Source: Pectinatus haikarae (GTDB lineage: Bacteria > Bacillota > Negativicutes > Selenomonadales > Selenomonadaceae). Taken from it: a stretch of DNA of 64,000 nt. Both the position numbers and the translations under genes were made by a program. The stretch spans positions 775,001-839,000 of the forward strand of contig NZ_WIQM01000016.1 in the NCBI RefSeq assembly GCF_015732185.1. The letters are read 5' to 3'. The notes beneath the pieces are model-generated. The model was not told the origin of the DNA. It did no database searches and was given only the letters and a program-made list of their open reading frames with translations. Below, piece by piece: positions 20,190 through 29,076 of this stretch; within the stretch, counting starts at the first letter, position 1; the number at the start of each line of letters is the position of its first letter.

Positions 20190-20852
20190 TCACTGAAGTA
20201 TATTAAGTAAATTAAGTTTGAAAATATCAATCAAGTCTTTGTTATTTTTGTAAGCCTCGGTTAATTTTCCCTGTAAAACAGACATTTCCTGCCTTATTGT
20301 CTCAAGTTTGCCCAAACTGTTGTTGATTTCGTCAATTTTTGTTTGTGCCTGAGCTATTTCTTTATCAATTTGAATATTATTTTCTTGTTTTTGTGCAGCT
20401 TTCTTTTCTTTTTCACCTGTCAAAGAATCAATGACATTATTGAGCCATGAAGCTTGCGGTTCAGAAGAGTTCCTGCCGCTATTGAGTTCATTTTTTTCGT
20501 GTTCAAGCTGACTGCGCTGCTTTTCCAGTTCTTCTTTCTGACGGTCTATGGCGGCCTGCTGTTTTTTTAAATCCTGTTGCTGGTGAATTGATTCATTTTC
20601 GGTAAGCTGCTTTTGATCGTTGTAATAAGAGGAAAGATAAAAACCACCTATTAAAGCAAAAAAGAAAACGATTAAAATCCCCCAGATCCTGATATGTTTT
20701 GCGTTAAACCAACTCTTGGAAGGCAACGGCTTTTTCTTTTGCTCAACATCTTTTATTTCAATATCGGAACGATGCCGATCGAGAAAGTCTTTATGGGAAA
20801 TCGGTTCCAGTTTACGTGTTTTATCCAAATCTGCATCATGGTTATTGCGCAT
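20190..20852 (-). CDS. Membrane-anchored coiled-coil protein, unknown function
   Basis: A 220-residue protein I do not recognise. It has a basic cytoplasmic N-terminus (about 65 residues), one membrane helix (IRIWGILIVFFFALIGGFYL, about residues 59-78), then a long Gln/Glu/Lys-rich coiled coil (about 85-210) that would lie outside the cytoplasm. The start ATG at 20852 has AGGA upstream and overlaps the previous gene by 11 bases. The frame continues 12 codons further, but without a ribosome site. A structural or envelope-spanning role is possible. It is co-transcribed with the two genes before it. Confidence 0.65.
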   Translation of the reverse strand: MRNNHDADLDKTRKLEPISHKDFLDRHRSDIEIKDVEQKKKPLPSKSWFNAKHIRIWGILIVFFFALIGGFYLSSYYNDQKQLTENESIHQQQDLKKQQAAIDRQKEELEKQRSQLEHEKNELNSGRNSSEPQASWLNNVIDSLTGEKEKKAAQKQENNIQIDKEIAQAQTKIDEINNSLGKLETIRQEMSVLQGKLTEAYKNNKDLIDIFKLNLLNILQ

Positions 20853-21258
20853 TTTTTTCCTGCTTTTTTTTATGATCAACAAATGCACCGTGTTCTTTGT
20901 ACATAGTAAGGCAAAGCCTTTTCAAGGACCAAAATCTGTTCAGCGGTGTAACGACTGCTTTATATGAGATAATTATATCAGCATTATGTAATTTTGCCAA
21001 TACTTCATCAAGGCGTTTGCTTTTTATGTTATGAAAAATCATTACTTTATGGTTAAAATCAAAATCTTTTTCATCGGGAATGCTGACTTCAGAAAAGCCT
21101 GTGAGACCCAATAAATAACCTACCTTTTGACAGTGACAGTTTTGCTTTACTACAACAGTATTTATATGCATAGCCGCAAAAAAATCCTGAACCTTCTGAA
21201 GGAATTGTTCATCGATAAAGTTGTACAGTAAAACTTTTTCTTCTTTTATTTTTCTCAT
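20842..21258 (-). CDS. DUF3783-family protein
   Basis: A 138-residue soluble protein whose central part (HNIKSKRLDEVLAKL, IIISYKAVVTPLNRFW) matches the DUF3783 pattern common in anaerobic Firmicutes. The family has no established biochemical role. Two cysteines (CHC) near residue 42 are conserved-looking. It sits between a membrane-anchored DUF2939-like gene and the coiled-coil gene, with 27-base and overlapping spacing, suggesting one operon. Confidence 0.72.
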   Translation of the reverse strand: MRKIKEEKVLLYNFIDEQFLQKVQDFFAAMHINTVVVKQNCHCQKVGYLLGLTGFSEVSIPDEKDFDFNHKVMIFHNIKSKRLDEVLAKLHNADIIISYKAVVTPLNRFWSLKRLCLTMYKEHGAFVDHKKKQEKNAQ

Positions 21259-21285
21259 TATATTCTACCTTATGCTCTCCTGTTT

Positions 21286-22341
21286 CTATTTGGAAAGATC
21301 TCTTTTTATTATATTCGTGAGATTATTTTCATTTGTTTCCAATATTTTTGCCCTTTTTAGACTGTCATTTGCATCCCGGAGACTTTTTATATTTTTATCA
21401 TCGAGCCATTTTATATAATTTTCATAATATGCGATGTAATAATCACATATTTGCAGCCGGAGCCGCTGCAATGTTTCTGCTGATTTAGGCGGATTTATGG
21501 CAGCCAGAGCTTCTTTAAGCATATGCCAATGCGGAAGCATGTTGTCATTCATAATCTTTTTTAGATCATCGCGGACCGAATTGCTGCCGATATTTCCTGA
21601 AGAAATTATTTCCTGCAACTGTGAATCAATATTATTAAAGGTCTTTTTGTGTTCATTCATCAGTGCGTCGGTTTTTTCTACATAGGAAAGCATATACTTT
21701 TTGCGTTCAGTGCTCAGCATAGAAAGAAATTCTGAATAATTTTCTATTTTGGTGACCATCCAGCGACCGTTGTCCTGCTGCAATAAAATTATTTTGAAAG
21801 TAAAGGTTTTTGCTATTTCATTTTGCGTTGTATCAACAGCAAGAGTTGCTGTTTTTGCAGATTTATCCACAGATATTATTTTGTAATCATTGACAGAAAG
21901 ATCAATTAATCCGGCATTTTCAAGCAAGCTCATATAACTTGCCGTATCCTCATCAGCAGATGATGCGGTATCATCGGACCATTTTTCAGATGATACAAAT
22001 TTCGTCAGCGCTGTGTCAAGATTTTTTAGAAAAGCAGTTTTGAATATAGATGAATATTCTTGTAAGGCAAAAGCTGTATTATCAGTCGTCTGCTGGTCAG
22101 ATTGAATAATATCGGCGATAATGTCATCGGCCATGCCGCTCAATAATTCTTTTCTGTCAACGTATTTGTTGAATTCTGCCAAATCATGTTTATTTATTGA
22201 TTCACTGATCATTTTCAATGCGTATTCAGGTGTTTTTATGTGATAACCGAAATACCAATATAATGTGCTGCAAACTATTATTGCCATTATAATACTTGCA
22301 ATAATAGTTTTTACTCTGAAATTATTAAAAGAAATTCTCAT
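21286..22341 (-). CDS. Membrane-anchored DUF2939-like protein, unknown function
   Basis: A 351-residue protein with one N-terminal membrane helix (TIIASIIMAIIVCSTLYWYF, about residues 12-31) and a large extracytoplasmic part that begins TPEYALKMISESINKHDLAEFNKYVD, resembling DUF2939 and NTF2-like envelope proteins. The rest is helical and charged. ATG 22341 is chosen because AGGAGG lies 8 bases upstream; the GTG three codons earlier is too close to it. It is first of the three-gene cluster with DUF3783 and the coiled-coil protein. Function unknown. Confidence 0.62.
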   Translation of the reverse strand: MRISFNNFRVKTIIASIIMAIIVCSTLYWYFGYHIKTPEYALKMISESINKHDLAEFNKYVDRKELLSGMADDIIADIIQSDQQTTDNTAFALQEYSSIFKTAFLKNLDTALTKFVSSEKWSDDTASSADEDTASYMSLLENAGLIDLSVNDYKIISVDKSAKTATLAVDTTQNEIAKTFTFKIILLQQDNGRWMVTKIENYSEFLSMLSTERKKYMLSYVEKTDALMNEHKKTFNNIDSQLQEIISSGNIGSNSVRDDLKKIMNDNMLPHWHMLKEALAAINPPKSAETLQRLRLQICDYYIAYYENYIKWLDDKNIKSLRDANDSLKRAKILETNENNLTNIIKRDLSK

Positions 22342-22578
22342 GTTAAACACCTCCTGTGTCAGGCGAATTTATTTCATATTATGACATCTTGTCAGTTTTT
22401 CTGCAAGAGCCGTGTAGCAAATTTTGGAAAAACATCGAAAATCATAGTATAATGGTTCAGCACGAATTGTTTAGCGGCGGCATATACATAAAACTAAACA
22501 GGCTGATCTGTTTTGTGCAGCGGTATTTAGTTGTGGATGCAGTTTTCTTAATTTTAGAAGGGAATGTATATTTTTATT

Positions 22579-23844
22579 ATGAGATTTAAGAATGTCGTTT
22601 TTGATATGGATGGAACCTTGATCGACACCCATGATATATTAGTGCTGTCTTTGAGGGAAGCTTTAAAAGAAATAATCCCGCTGCGGGTTTTTACAGATAG
22701 TGAACTTTCTGCTGTTATCGGTATACCGGGCGAAGACGGGCTGCGTAAGCTGGGGGTGAAAAATCCTGAACTGGCTTTGGAAAAATGGAATTTACATATG
22801 AAAGACTATCATCATGCTATAAAAATTTTTGATGGTATTAAGACGCTGCTCAAATCTTTGAAAGAAAAAAATATAAAACTTGGCATTGTAACCTCAAAGC
22901 TGAAACGTGAATGCAAATCAGATTTTTTTCATTTGGGGATAGCCCAATACTTCGATGTAATAATTTCAGCCGATGATACTGCAAAACATAAGCCTTTTGC
23001 TGAGCCCTTGCTCAAATATATGGAAATAGCAGGTGCAGAGAGGCAGGATGTGCTTTATATAGGCGACACTATTTATGATATAGAATGTGCCGCCGCCGCA
23101 AAAGCAGCATCCGGGCTTGCTGTTTGGGGATGCCGTTCTGTCGAACATATAAAAGCCGACTACTATTTTAGATCTCCGGCAGAAATCATATATTATCTGG
23201 AGCAAAAAAGTGATCCTCTGCTTGAAATGCCATGGCTGAAATGGGCTATGGAACTGCGTTTTATCGCTCAGGCGGGTCTTTATTATTCGAAAAACAAGTT
23301 TGACATTGAACGATTCGAGCGCATCTCATCAATAGCTGTTGAGATGCTTGCGCTGAAAACAGGCATTCCCACTGATCAGATAAACTCTCTATTTTGTAAT
23401 GAAAAAGGATTTCAAACACCAAAGATTGATACACGGGCAGTTATTTTTAATGCAAGTAATGAAATACTTCTTGTTCAGGAAACAGATGAACAAGGAACGT
23501 GGTCTCTTCCGGGAGGCTGGGTGGATATTGATAAATCTATAGCGGAAAATACCGTTAAAGAGGCATTAGAAGAAAGTGGATTAACAGTTTTTCCGCGGCG
23601 TATCATTTCAGTACAGGAACGAAATCGTCATAATCGTCCGGTTTATGCATACTCAGTATGCAAAATCTTTATTGAATGTGACATTATTGATGGATCATTT
23701 AAAGAAAACAGTGAAACTTCCCGTAGTGCTTATTTTTCTTTTGACTGCCTGCCCCCTCTTTCTGAAAAAAGAAATACGGCAGAGCAGTTGGCTCTTTGTT
23801 TTAAGGCTCATAATGACATACACTGGAACGTGATTTTTGATTGA
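22579..23844 (+). CDS. HAD-family phosphatase fused to a Nudix hydrolase
   Basis: A 421-residue two-domain protein. Residues 1-210 form a HAD-IA hydrolase (DMDGTLIDT nucleophile motif, a VTSKLK motif II serine/threonine region, AKHKPFAEP lysine, GDTIYDIECA), like phosphoglycolate phosphatase or PpaX. Residues about 220-421 match the YjhB-type Nudix hydrolases with a Nudix N-terminal helper domain and a Nudix box GGWVDIDKSIAENTVKEALE. In that box the usual first Glu and the Arg are Lys, but the metal-binding EE is kept. It may clean up a nucleoside diphosphate derivative. The start is uncertain: AAGGGA directly abuts an ATG at 22564. Confidence 0.85.
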   Translation: MRFKNVVFDMDGTLIDTHDILVLSLREALKEIIPLRVFTDSELSAVIGIPGEDGLRKLGVKNPELALEKWNLHMKDYHHAIKIFDGIKTLLKSLKEKNIKLGIVTSKLKRECKSDFFHLGIAQYFDVIISADDTAKHKPFAEPLLKYMEIAGAERQDVLYIGDTIYDIECAAAAKAASGLAVWGCRSVEHIKADYYFRSPAEIIYYLEQKSDPLLEMPWLKWAMELRFIAQAGLYYSKNKFDIERFERISSIAVEMLALKTGIPTDQINSLFCNEKGFQTPKIDTRAVIFNASNEILLVQETDEQGTWSLPGGWVDIDKSIAENTVKEALEESGLTVFPRRIISVQERNRHNRPVYAYSVCKIFIECDIIDGSFKENSETSRSAYFSFDCLPPLSEKRNTAEQLALCFKAHNDIHWNVIFD

Positions 23845-23865
23845 CTGAATAATGCCCTTAGAGAT

Positions 23866-23927
23866 AAAAAATCTCTCAATAAAGACAGAAGTATTGCTAC
23901 AGCTGTTTATATTGGGAGATTTTTAAT
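23866..23927. terminator. Bidirectional terminator between convergent genes
   Basis: An imperfect long stem: AAAAATCTCTCAATAAA pairs with TTTATATTGGGAGATTTTT around a roughly 20-base loop. It lies between the convergent HAD-Nudix gene and chemoreceptor gene, with A- and T-runs on both sides. Confidence 0.65.
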
Positions 23928-23952
23928 AAATAATTGTTTTGACAGTTGACTA

Positions 23953-25953
23953 TTATAACTTAAAGCTTTGAATACTGTTTTTCAGTTTATTGGCAAGCTG
24001 CGATAAATCATCACTAGATGCGGCGATTTCCTGCATTGCTGCCGATTGTTCTTCTGTAGCCGCAGAAACGCTCTCGGAACTGGCTGCAGTCTCATTCATT
24101 GCCTGATTAACTTCGTTTGAGGATATTTCAACAGTGTGTCCGTCGTTGACTAATTTATCAGTATAAGAAAGTACTTTTGCAGTTTTTTGCTGAACATTTT
24201 GAATCAGATCAGCTATTTCCAAAAATTGTTTTTCTGCGTCGGTAACATTTTTTATACCCTCGCTGACATCTGTGCCGGAATGCTCCACTGCCGATACAGC
24301 TGTTTCCACATCCTGATTGATTTCTGCTATAAGTGAAATTATCTGTCCTGCAGAATCCTGCGATTGTTCAGCAAGTTTGCGCACTTCATCAGCGACAACT
24401 GCAAAACCTCTTCCGTGTTCACCGGCTCTTGCTGCTTCGATGGCGGCATTCAGTGCCAAAAGATTGGTCTGAGCTGCTATGCCGGAAATAATATTTACTA
24501 TTTCTCCTATCTTAGCGGTTCCTTTGGAAAGTTCTGTAACAGCATTTGTGACATTCTGAGAGCTGTTATTTATATTTTCCATTTGTATTCTGGCATTTTG
24601 GACAGTCTGCGTGCCGCTTTGTGTTTTTTGAACAGCACTGTCAGCAAAATTGGTAGCATCTTGAGTATTATCCTTCATTTTACTGATATCCTGCATAAAG
24701 CCATCAAAAATCCTGTTTACTTCATTGATGCCTTTTTGTCCGCGTACGGTTTGTTCGGATACTTTTGTCACAGATTCAGCTACCTGAGTCGCAGTCTGGG
24801 CAGACTGACCAGCACTTTCCTTAAGCTGAAGGGAGGAACTGGCTGTATGCACTGCTGCCTTGTCAACCTGGTGCATCAAACTCCATAATTCTTCTCGCAT
24901 AGTGATCATGGCTTTTCTCAGTGTACCAATTTCATCCTGAGCATTATATTTAGACCGGTCTATTTTTTCTAATGTTTCCTTTGAAAGGTCGCCCTTGGCT
25001 ATTGCTGAGACATACTGGGACATCTCCTTGATGGGTCTTGTTACCTTCCCGGCCAGCAAATTGACGACAAATACTGCGATGCCCAATCCTATAAAGAATA
25101 ATATGATAAACATCCATGTGAGTTTTTGGATAGGGGCAAATTCCTGCGATACAGGGGCAACTGTGAATACTCCCCAGTTATCTTCAGTGGGAACATAGGC
25201 AACAAGTGACGCTACGCCATCAATTGTTGTGATCATATATCCTTTTTTCCCCTGAGTAATATTTTGCAAAGCATCTGTCAGATCTTGATTTTTTATGTCC
25301 TTAATGTTGGTTTTCATTACAAGATCAGCATTAGGATGACTCACAATTACTCCATCGGGAGCCACTATCATACAGTAGCCATCCTCACCTATTTTCAATT
25401 CACTGAAACCATCGGTGAATTTTTCCAAAGGAATACCGCCGACCACAGCACCGGCAACCTTCTGGTCGACCGATACAGGCGCCGCGCCAACTACTATGGC
25501 TTTACCCGTGGTAACTGCGACAATTGGGCTGTCCATGAAAGTTTTGCCTTCGGGCAGTCTTTTTATATAGGACAGTGCTGAAGCATCAACATATTTACCG
25601 GCACTGGTGGCAACTTTTTTTGCCGTCAGATCGGTAATAAAACTGACAGGATTCCATTCTGTGTAGGTATCATGCATGCGTTTAGTGAATTCAAATTGCA
25701 ATTGATCATTTGCCTGATACTCAGGAAAGTTATGTGTTACTTGTTTACCGAAGGAATCCATAACAGTTTTTTCTTTCTGAAAGCGTATATCAAATGCATT
25801 AGCTATTTCCTGTGCCTGAATCTGGAATCGTTCTTCCAGATTGGTCTTCAGCATGCTGGATGTAGTCCAATATGATATAAACATGACACAAAGCAGGATA
25901 GCTGCGATAGTTATACCGAGAGGAACCAATAATTGAAACTTTAAACTTTTCAT
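23953..25953 (-). CDS. Methyl-accepting chemotaxis protein with Cache sensor
   Basis: A 666-residue transmembrane receptor. The order is TM1 (about residues 9-30), periplasmic double-Cache sensor (about 40-275), TM2 (about 285-305), HAMP, and a long cytoplasmic coiled coil with the MCP signalling tip ([20 protein letters not shown], near residue 490). The Cache domain contains FMDSPIV and [17 protein letters not shown] patterns typical of small-ligand sensing (amino acids or organic acids). No CheBR-binding pentapeptide is at the C-terminus. It implies motility or another che-controlled output. The ligand cannot be told from sequence. Confidence 0.94.
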   Translation of the reverse strand: MKSLKFQLLVPLGITIAAILLCVMFISYWTTSSMLKTNLEERFQIQAQEIANAFDIRFQKEKTVMDSFGKQVTHNFPEYQANDQLQFEFTKRMHDTYTEWNPVSFITDLTAKKVATSAGKYVDASALSYIKRLPEGKTFMDSPIVAVTTGKAIVVGAAPVSVDQKVAGAVVGGIPLEKFTDGFSELKIGEDGYCMIVAPDGVIVSHPNADLVMKTNIKDIKNQDLTDALQNITQGKKGYMITTIDGVASLVAYVPTEDNWGVFTVAPVSQEFAPIQKLTWMFIILFFIGLGIAVFVVNLLAGKVTRPIKEMSQYVSAIAKGDLSKETLEKIDRSKYNAQDEIGTLRKAMITMREELWSLMHQVDKAAVHTASSSLQLKESAGQSAQTATQVAESVTKVSEQTVRGQKGINEVNRIFDGFMQDISKMKDNTQDATNFADSAVQKTQSGTQTVQNARIQMENINNSSQNVTNAVTELSKGTAKIGEIVNIISGIAAQTNLLALNAAIEAARAGEHGRGFAVVADEVRKLAEQSQDSAGQIISLIAEINQDVETAVSAVEHSGTDVSEGIKNVTDAEKQFLEIADLIQNVQQKTAKVLSYTDKLVNDGHTVEISSNEVNQAMNETAASSESVSAATEEQSAAMQEIAASSDDLSQLANKLKNSIQSFKL

Positions 25954-25990
25954 TACAACCCTCCGTTGTCGTACAAAAAATTTTTCGTAT

Positions 25991-26779
25991 TCAGTTAGAT
26001 TGTTCTACTGCTTTCAACTCTTTGCTGTAGTCGCTGTTGAGTGCCGCATTTTTAAAAGCGTCGCCGCCCGGCAGGACCATCCGGAAATCAGATATTCTGG
26101 ACACCTGCACTTTACCATGAATAATTTCACCGCTCAGTACATGTCCGCCTGATTTGCGGTCATCCGAAATAAAATGCAAATGGTAGCCGGGGACGTTGAT
26201 TCCGTTCATATATTGTGGGCACCATATGCCGACAATCGTTCCATGTACATTTTTTAGATCAAATTCCGATTGAGTTTTTGCGGCTTCGGCCAGTGTGGGG
26301 TAAGGTTTACTTTTTTGCGGAATTGCGCGTGTTTTCAGATTCATTACGCCATCTATACGAATGGCATAAACGTAATTTCTGTCTTTAATGATAGAATCCA
26401 ATGCGTTTTCTATTTCAGCAAAACTCTTTGCATCATTGATTTCACCAAATATTTCTGGTTTGAAATTAAGTACGTTCGCAAACGGAGTTTTTACTTTGTC
26501 ATCAGAAGTGATTACAGCTCCTGTAGATTTTACATGATAAGCTTTACCATCCAGCATAACCATTTCTCCGTCTAAGCCGTCATATGTGCCTATGCCAAAA
26601 TTACCGTACTTTTTCAGCTCTCCCACAGAAATTTCACCTTCATATACTCCCTGGATCAAAGCATTTATTGTAGAAACCTGATACATGGCATTTGGCTCTT
26701 GGGCTTTAGCCACAGATACAAAAAAGGACATGCAAAAAAACAAAATTAACATTCTTCCGAGCAAATTGATTCTCTTCAT
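25991..26779 (-). CDS. budA: Alpha-acetolactate decarboxylase with signal peptide
   Basis: A 262-residue enzyme converting acetolactate to acetoin. The core has [27 protein letters not shown] near the start of the mature domain, and the zinc ligands are visible in [17 protein letters not shown] (two His of HLH plus the later His). A typical Sec signal peptide ([27 protein letters not shown], cleavage after AKA) precedes it. Most bacterial enzymes are cytoplasmic; an exported form is known from Brevibacillus. No acetolactate synthase or acetoin genes are adjacent. Confidence 0.9.
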   Translation of the reverse strand: MKRINLLGRMLILFFCMSFFVSVAKAQEPNAMYQVSTINALIQGVYEGEISVGELKKYGNFGIGTYDGLDGEMVMLDGKAYHVKSTGAVITSDDKVKTPFANVLNFKPEIFGEINDAKSFAEIENALDSIIKDRNYVYAIRIDGVMNLKTRAIPQKSKPYPTLAEAAKTQSEFDLKNVHGTIVGIWCPQYMNGINVPGYHLHFISDDRKSGGHVLSGEIIHGKVQVSRISDFRMVLPGGDAFKNAALNSDYSKELKAVEQSN

Positions 26780-27232
26780 TATTCCGACCCCATTTTCTTT
26801 GTATTAATAGTAAGCCCGACTATATCCATATAATCAGACCGGCCAATCTGTAACTCTGTGTAAAACAGCGGTCATACTTTATTACTTACAAAATTTTTAT
26901 TCGTTTTTTGCATATTCAGCTGCACGGAATCATACATTAAAACAACATATTAAATTGTCTTCACTAAACTTTAATAACAGCAAAATTTAGCAATTTATCC
27001 AATCCGTTTACCCGTATTCGTGTATCATGAGGATCGCACTCGTCGTTTTCACGAAAACATTGATAAGACTTCAATAGATAAAATAATCCCGAATATTGCT
27101 TTGCAGTTCAAACATATATCACTGCGAAAAAATATTACATATATTATCGCAGTTACAGAGCAATATGCGTTTTTTATCGGCTCCCTTCATCAAATAGTAT
27201 ATTATCTGTCAGTCTGTTGATAATGTTACATA
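26780..27232. other. Non-coding stretch upstream of budA
   Basis: No convincing gene on either strand. Two inverted repeats stand out: GTTTTCACGAAAAC near 27044-27057, and ACTGCGA-N19-TCGCAGT near 27121-27153. A 66-codon open frame at 27020 lacks a ribosome site and family resemblance. Confidence 0.4.
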
Positions 27233-27329
27233 CTACATTCTATAAAACATGTGCATCATCAGACTGCTTCGGATAATAATCAAGATATGAACGAAAATAA
27301 AAATTCTTCCGCTCATGCCTGTAAAACAA
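27233..27329 (-). CDS. Micro-ORF candidate(s) behind a strong SD
   Basis: On the minus strand AGGAGGTG (27333-27340) is followed after 5-6 bases by TTG at 27329, opening a 29-codon frame (MFYRHERKNFYF..., stop at 27240). In another frame an ATG at 27316 opens a 27-codon hydrophobic peptide with FIFVHILIII (stop at 27233). The promoter, hairpin and perfect SD upstream argue that something is expressed. Which frame, if either, is unknown. A hydrophobic toxin-like peptide or a regulatory leader are both possible. Confidence 0.35.
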
Positions 27330-27344
27330 TGCCACCTCCTAATT

Positions 27345-27375
27345 AAAAAAGCCGTCCTATATCAGTAAAGACGGC
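27345..27375 (-). terminator. Hairpin with U6 tail directly after a promoter
   Basis: GCCGTC/GACGGC stem (27351-27375) followed in the minus direction by six U (27345-27350). It starts about 13 bases after the predicted transcription start of the promoter at 27395-27423 and ends just before an SD. It would act as an early terminator or attenuator. Confidence 0.65.
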
Positions 27376-27394
27376 ATAATTACGAATTTATTTT

Positions 27395-27423
27395 ACTATA
27401 TTACTTTTAACAAAAAATGTCAA
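27395..27423 (-). promoter_or_regulatory. Near-consensus sigma-70 promoter
   Basis: TTGACA (27418-27423), exactly 17 bases, TATAGT (27395-27400) on the minus strand, in an otherwise empty region. The downstream transcript would contain the hairpin and micro-ORF described at 27233-27375. Confidence 0.7.
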
Positions 27424-27675
27424 TAAATTCAGACTCATCTATAGTGTTTGTTTTGGCGATATAATAAATTTTTAGTAAAATATTTATTTACACTATAAAG
27501 TTTTTGTTAATTATTTTATTATTATTTATTATAGATGTTCTGTTTTATTTATTTTATTAACGAACGTTTACCGTTTTATAAGCAAATATTAAGTATATAC
27601 TTTTGTTAATTATTTTTGTAAGTTTCCGCCAAATATGTTAAACTGACTGTAAACTTTTAGAAAGAATAATACCCA

Positions 27676-28434
27676 ATGAAAATTATTATTTCACCGGCGA
27701 AAAAAATGAATACAGCTACGGATGATTTTCTGCCTGCCGGACTGCCTGTATTTATAGCTGAAACAGCAAAACTGCTTGATATTTTGAAGACCATGGATTA
27801 TACCGCGGTAAAAAAGTTATGGCACTGCAGCGATGCTATTGCAACTATGAATTATGAGCGTCTGCAGACTATGGATTTGTATCGAAATCTTACACCGGCT
27901 GTTCTGGCATACGAAGGCATTCAGTATATGCATATGGCTCCGGGGATTTTTGAATACAGCCAATTAGAGTATATAAAAAAGCATTTGTATATTTTGTCCG
28001 GGTTTTACGGACTTTTGCGGTCCTTTGACGGGATCGTACCTTATAGATTAGAGATGCAGGCAAGGTTTCCTGCAATGCCTTTTAAAAATCTTTATTCTTT
28101 TTGGAACGATAAGATTTCAAGCGTGCTTTGCAGTGACAAAGAATTGATATTGAATCTTGCTTCTAAAGAGTATAGCAGGGTTGTCACGGATCATCTGCCG
28201 TCTTCTGCCCGATTTCTTACCTGCACTTTTGGTGAAATGAAAGCCGACAGGGTAGTGGAGAAGGGCACAATGTGTAAAATAGCACGCGGAGAAATGGTCC
28301 GCTGGCTGGCTGAAAATAAGGTTGCCGATTTTCAATCAATTAAAGAATTTGCCATATTCGGCTATAGCTACAACAATATGTATTCTACTGAAAATAATTT
28401 TGTTTTTATTCGTAATAATCCGGTCGTACTTTGA
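27676..28434 (+). CDS. yaaA: YaaA, peroxide stress protein
   Basis: A 252-residue UPF0246/DUF328 protein starting MKIIISPAKKMN, the family signature, with later KDHLYILSGFYG-like and ARGEM segments. In E. coli YaaA limits free iron and protects DNA from Fenton damage under H2O2 stress. Here it is followed after 63 bases by a thiol peroxidase, so the pair looks like a peroxide-defence unit. There is only a weak ribosome site (AGAAAG). Confidence 0.92.
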   Translation: MKIIISPAKKMNTATDDFLPAGLPVFIAETAKLLDILKTMDYTAVKKLWHCSDAIATMNYERLQTMDLYRNLTPAVLAYEGIQYMHMAPGIFEYSQLEYIKKHLYILSGFYGLLRSFDGIVPYRLEMQARFPAMPFKNLYSFWNDKISSVLCSDKELILNLASKEYSRVVTDHLPSSARFLTCTFGEMKADRVVEKGTMCKIARGEMVRWLAENKVADFQSIKEFAIFGYSYNNMYSTENNFVFIRNNPVVL

Positions 28435-28497
28435 AATGATCCTGGCAGTTAAGGAAAAAAGGACGGCTGAAGATATTCATAAACAGGGGGAATTAAA

Positions 28498-28956
28498 ATG
28501 CTTCAATCCGGTGACAAGGCTCCAGATTTTATTCTTTTAGATAAAAACGGCAGCAAAGTATCACTATCCGATTTTTCCGGCAAAAAAATTGTCCTTTATT
28601 TTTACCCGCGGGATAATACGCCGGGCTGCACAAAACAGGCTTGTGCTTTTGCCGGTGCGTATGAGGATTTTAGGAAACAGGACATTGTTGTTATAGGCAT
28701 CAGCAAAGACAGTACGGCATCGCACCAAAAATTTGCAGAAAAGTATGACCTTCCGTTTATACTTCTTTCTGATCCGGAATTGCAGGCTATTAAAGCCTAT
28801 GATGTCTGGCAGGAGAAAAAAATGTATGGCAAAGTGAGTATGGGAATTGTCCGTACGAGCTATATAATTGATGAAAACGGTGTCATTGAAAAAGTCATGC
28901 CAAAGGTAAAACCCGATACCAATGCGGCAGATATATTGGCTTATCTGCGCGAATAG
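28498..28956 (+). CDS. bcp: Thiol peroxidase, Bcp/PrxQ type
   Basis: A 152-residue peroxiredoxin. The catalytic motif is YPRDNTPGCTKQACAF (about residues 37-52), where the first Cys is peroxidatic and the second, five residues later, is the resolving Cys of the atypical 2-Cys PrxQ class. It reduces H2O2 and organic hydroperoxides with thioredoxin. A CAGGGGG site lies before the ATG. It is co-directional with yaaA and ends at a bidirectional terminator. Confidence 0.95.
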   Translation: MLQSGDKAPDFILLDKNGSKVSLSDFSGKKIVLYFYPRDNTPGCTKQACAFAGAYEDFRKQDIVVIGISKDSTASHQKFAEKYDLPFILLSDPELQAIKAYDVWQEKKMYGKVSMGIVRTSYIIDENGVIEKVMPKVKPDTNAADILAYLRE

Positions 28957-29004
28957 TAAGCAGAAAGATGCAAAACGGACATCCCGATCGTTCTTAGAAA
29001 TTAA

Positions 29005-29061
29005 AGCAAAAAGGCAGTTGTTACTGTATACTGATCATATAGTAACAGCTGCCTTTTTGCT
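29005..29061. terminator. Bidirectional terminator between bcp and hutU
   Basis: A near-perfect 21-bp stem (29005-29025 with 29041-29061; AGCAAAAAGGCAG pairs with CTGCCTTTTTGCT) around a 15-base loop. A-run and T-run on the two arms let it serve both the bcp transcript and the convergent hut operon. Confidence 0.88.
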
Positions 29062-29076
29062 GTTTTCTTACAAAGC

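Noticed and set aside
27020-27220. 66-codon plus-strand open frame in the budA-yaaA gap
   Set aside because: No SD, unremarkable composition, and no pattern of a known family; probably chance.
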